In this document: positions 5,069-5,116 of the stretch, piece after piece
Position numbering within the stretch: the first letter of the stretch is position 1
Layout of the letters: each line of letters begins with the position of its first letter
Source: Eubacteriales Family XIII. Incertae Sedis bacterium
GTDB lineage: Bacteria; Bacillota; Clostridia; Peptostreptococcales; Anaerovoracaceae
Direction of reading: 5' to 3'
Assembly: GCA_031276775.1 (NCBI GenBank)
Contig: JAISML010000124.1
Location: 1-5,116 of the forward strand
DNA length: 5,116 nucleotides
Notes under the pieces: model-generated
Seen by the model: the letters and a program-made list of their open reading frames with translations, nothing else
Told to the model about the DNA's origin: nothing
Databases searched by the model: none
Made by a program: the position numbers and the translations under genes

Positions 5069-5116
5069 GAAAATTTTCAGTTTTTTCAAAATATTTCGGG
5101 TATTGAGTATTGGTAT

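Noticed and set aside
4918..5116. Divergent plus-strand gene or promoter at the right edge
   Set aside because: I found no plus-strand -35/-10 pair of reasonable quality and no open frame with coding character; the AT-rich DNA is better explained as upstream sequence of the leftward promoters.

Overview
The window carries most of one leftward (minus-strand) operon for a peptide/nickel-type (Opp/Dpp/App) ABC importer, plus about 0.7 kb of upstream control DNA. Read in the direction of transcription (right to left), the genes are: OppD-type ATPase (4390-3305), OppF-type ATPase (3308-2334), a lipoprotein substrate-binding protein of the SBP_bac_5 family (2232-589) and the first 164 residues of an OppB/DppB-type permease (492-1, running off the left edge). 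The order D-F-A-B matches the app operon (appDFABC) of Bacillus subtilis as I remember it, so a second permease (C) is expected just outside the window. I see no coding gene on the plus strand. The long plus-strand open frames opposite these genes are antisense shadows of GC-rich codon use.

The likely host is a Gram-positive, Clostridia-like Firmicute of moderate to high GC. The clues are good purine-rich ribosome binding sites, an acylated binding protein with a charged linker, a near-perfect TTGACA-17-TATAAT promoter and an intrinsic terminator with a T-tract. This is an inference from style, not a species call.

The genes form one machine. The lipoprotein catches a peptide or other small solute outside the membrane and passes it to the B/C permease channel. 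The D and F ATPases power the transport from the cytoplasmic face. D and F overlap by four bases (TTGA, with a TTG start), which points to translational coupling. The binding protein has its own strong ribosome binding site, and the gap between it and the permease gene holds GC-rich stem-loops that may set their relative expression.

The least ordinary part is 4391-5116. A full-consensus promoter (4863-4891) has a perfect 16-bp palindrome filling its spacer, which looks like an operator. An 11-bp perfect tandem repeat lies just upstream of it, and a second possible promoter with an AT-rich upstream element lies further right. From the predicted start near 4856 to oppD there are about 465 noncoding bases. 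These contain a perfect 10-bp hairpin, a GATC-rich repeat patch, a run of ten G in the transcript, and a convincing leftward intrinsic terminator (4452-4493) only about 60 bases before oppD. This arrangement is either an attenuated leader (an unrecognised riboswitch or attenuator) or a roughly 400-nt separate small RNA. I could not match it to a known class by eye.
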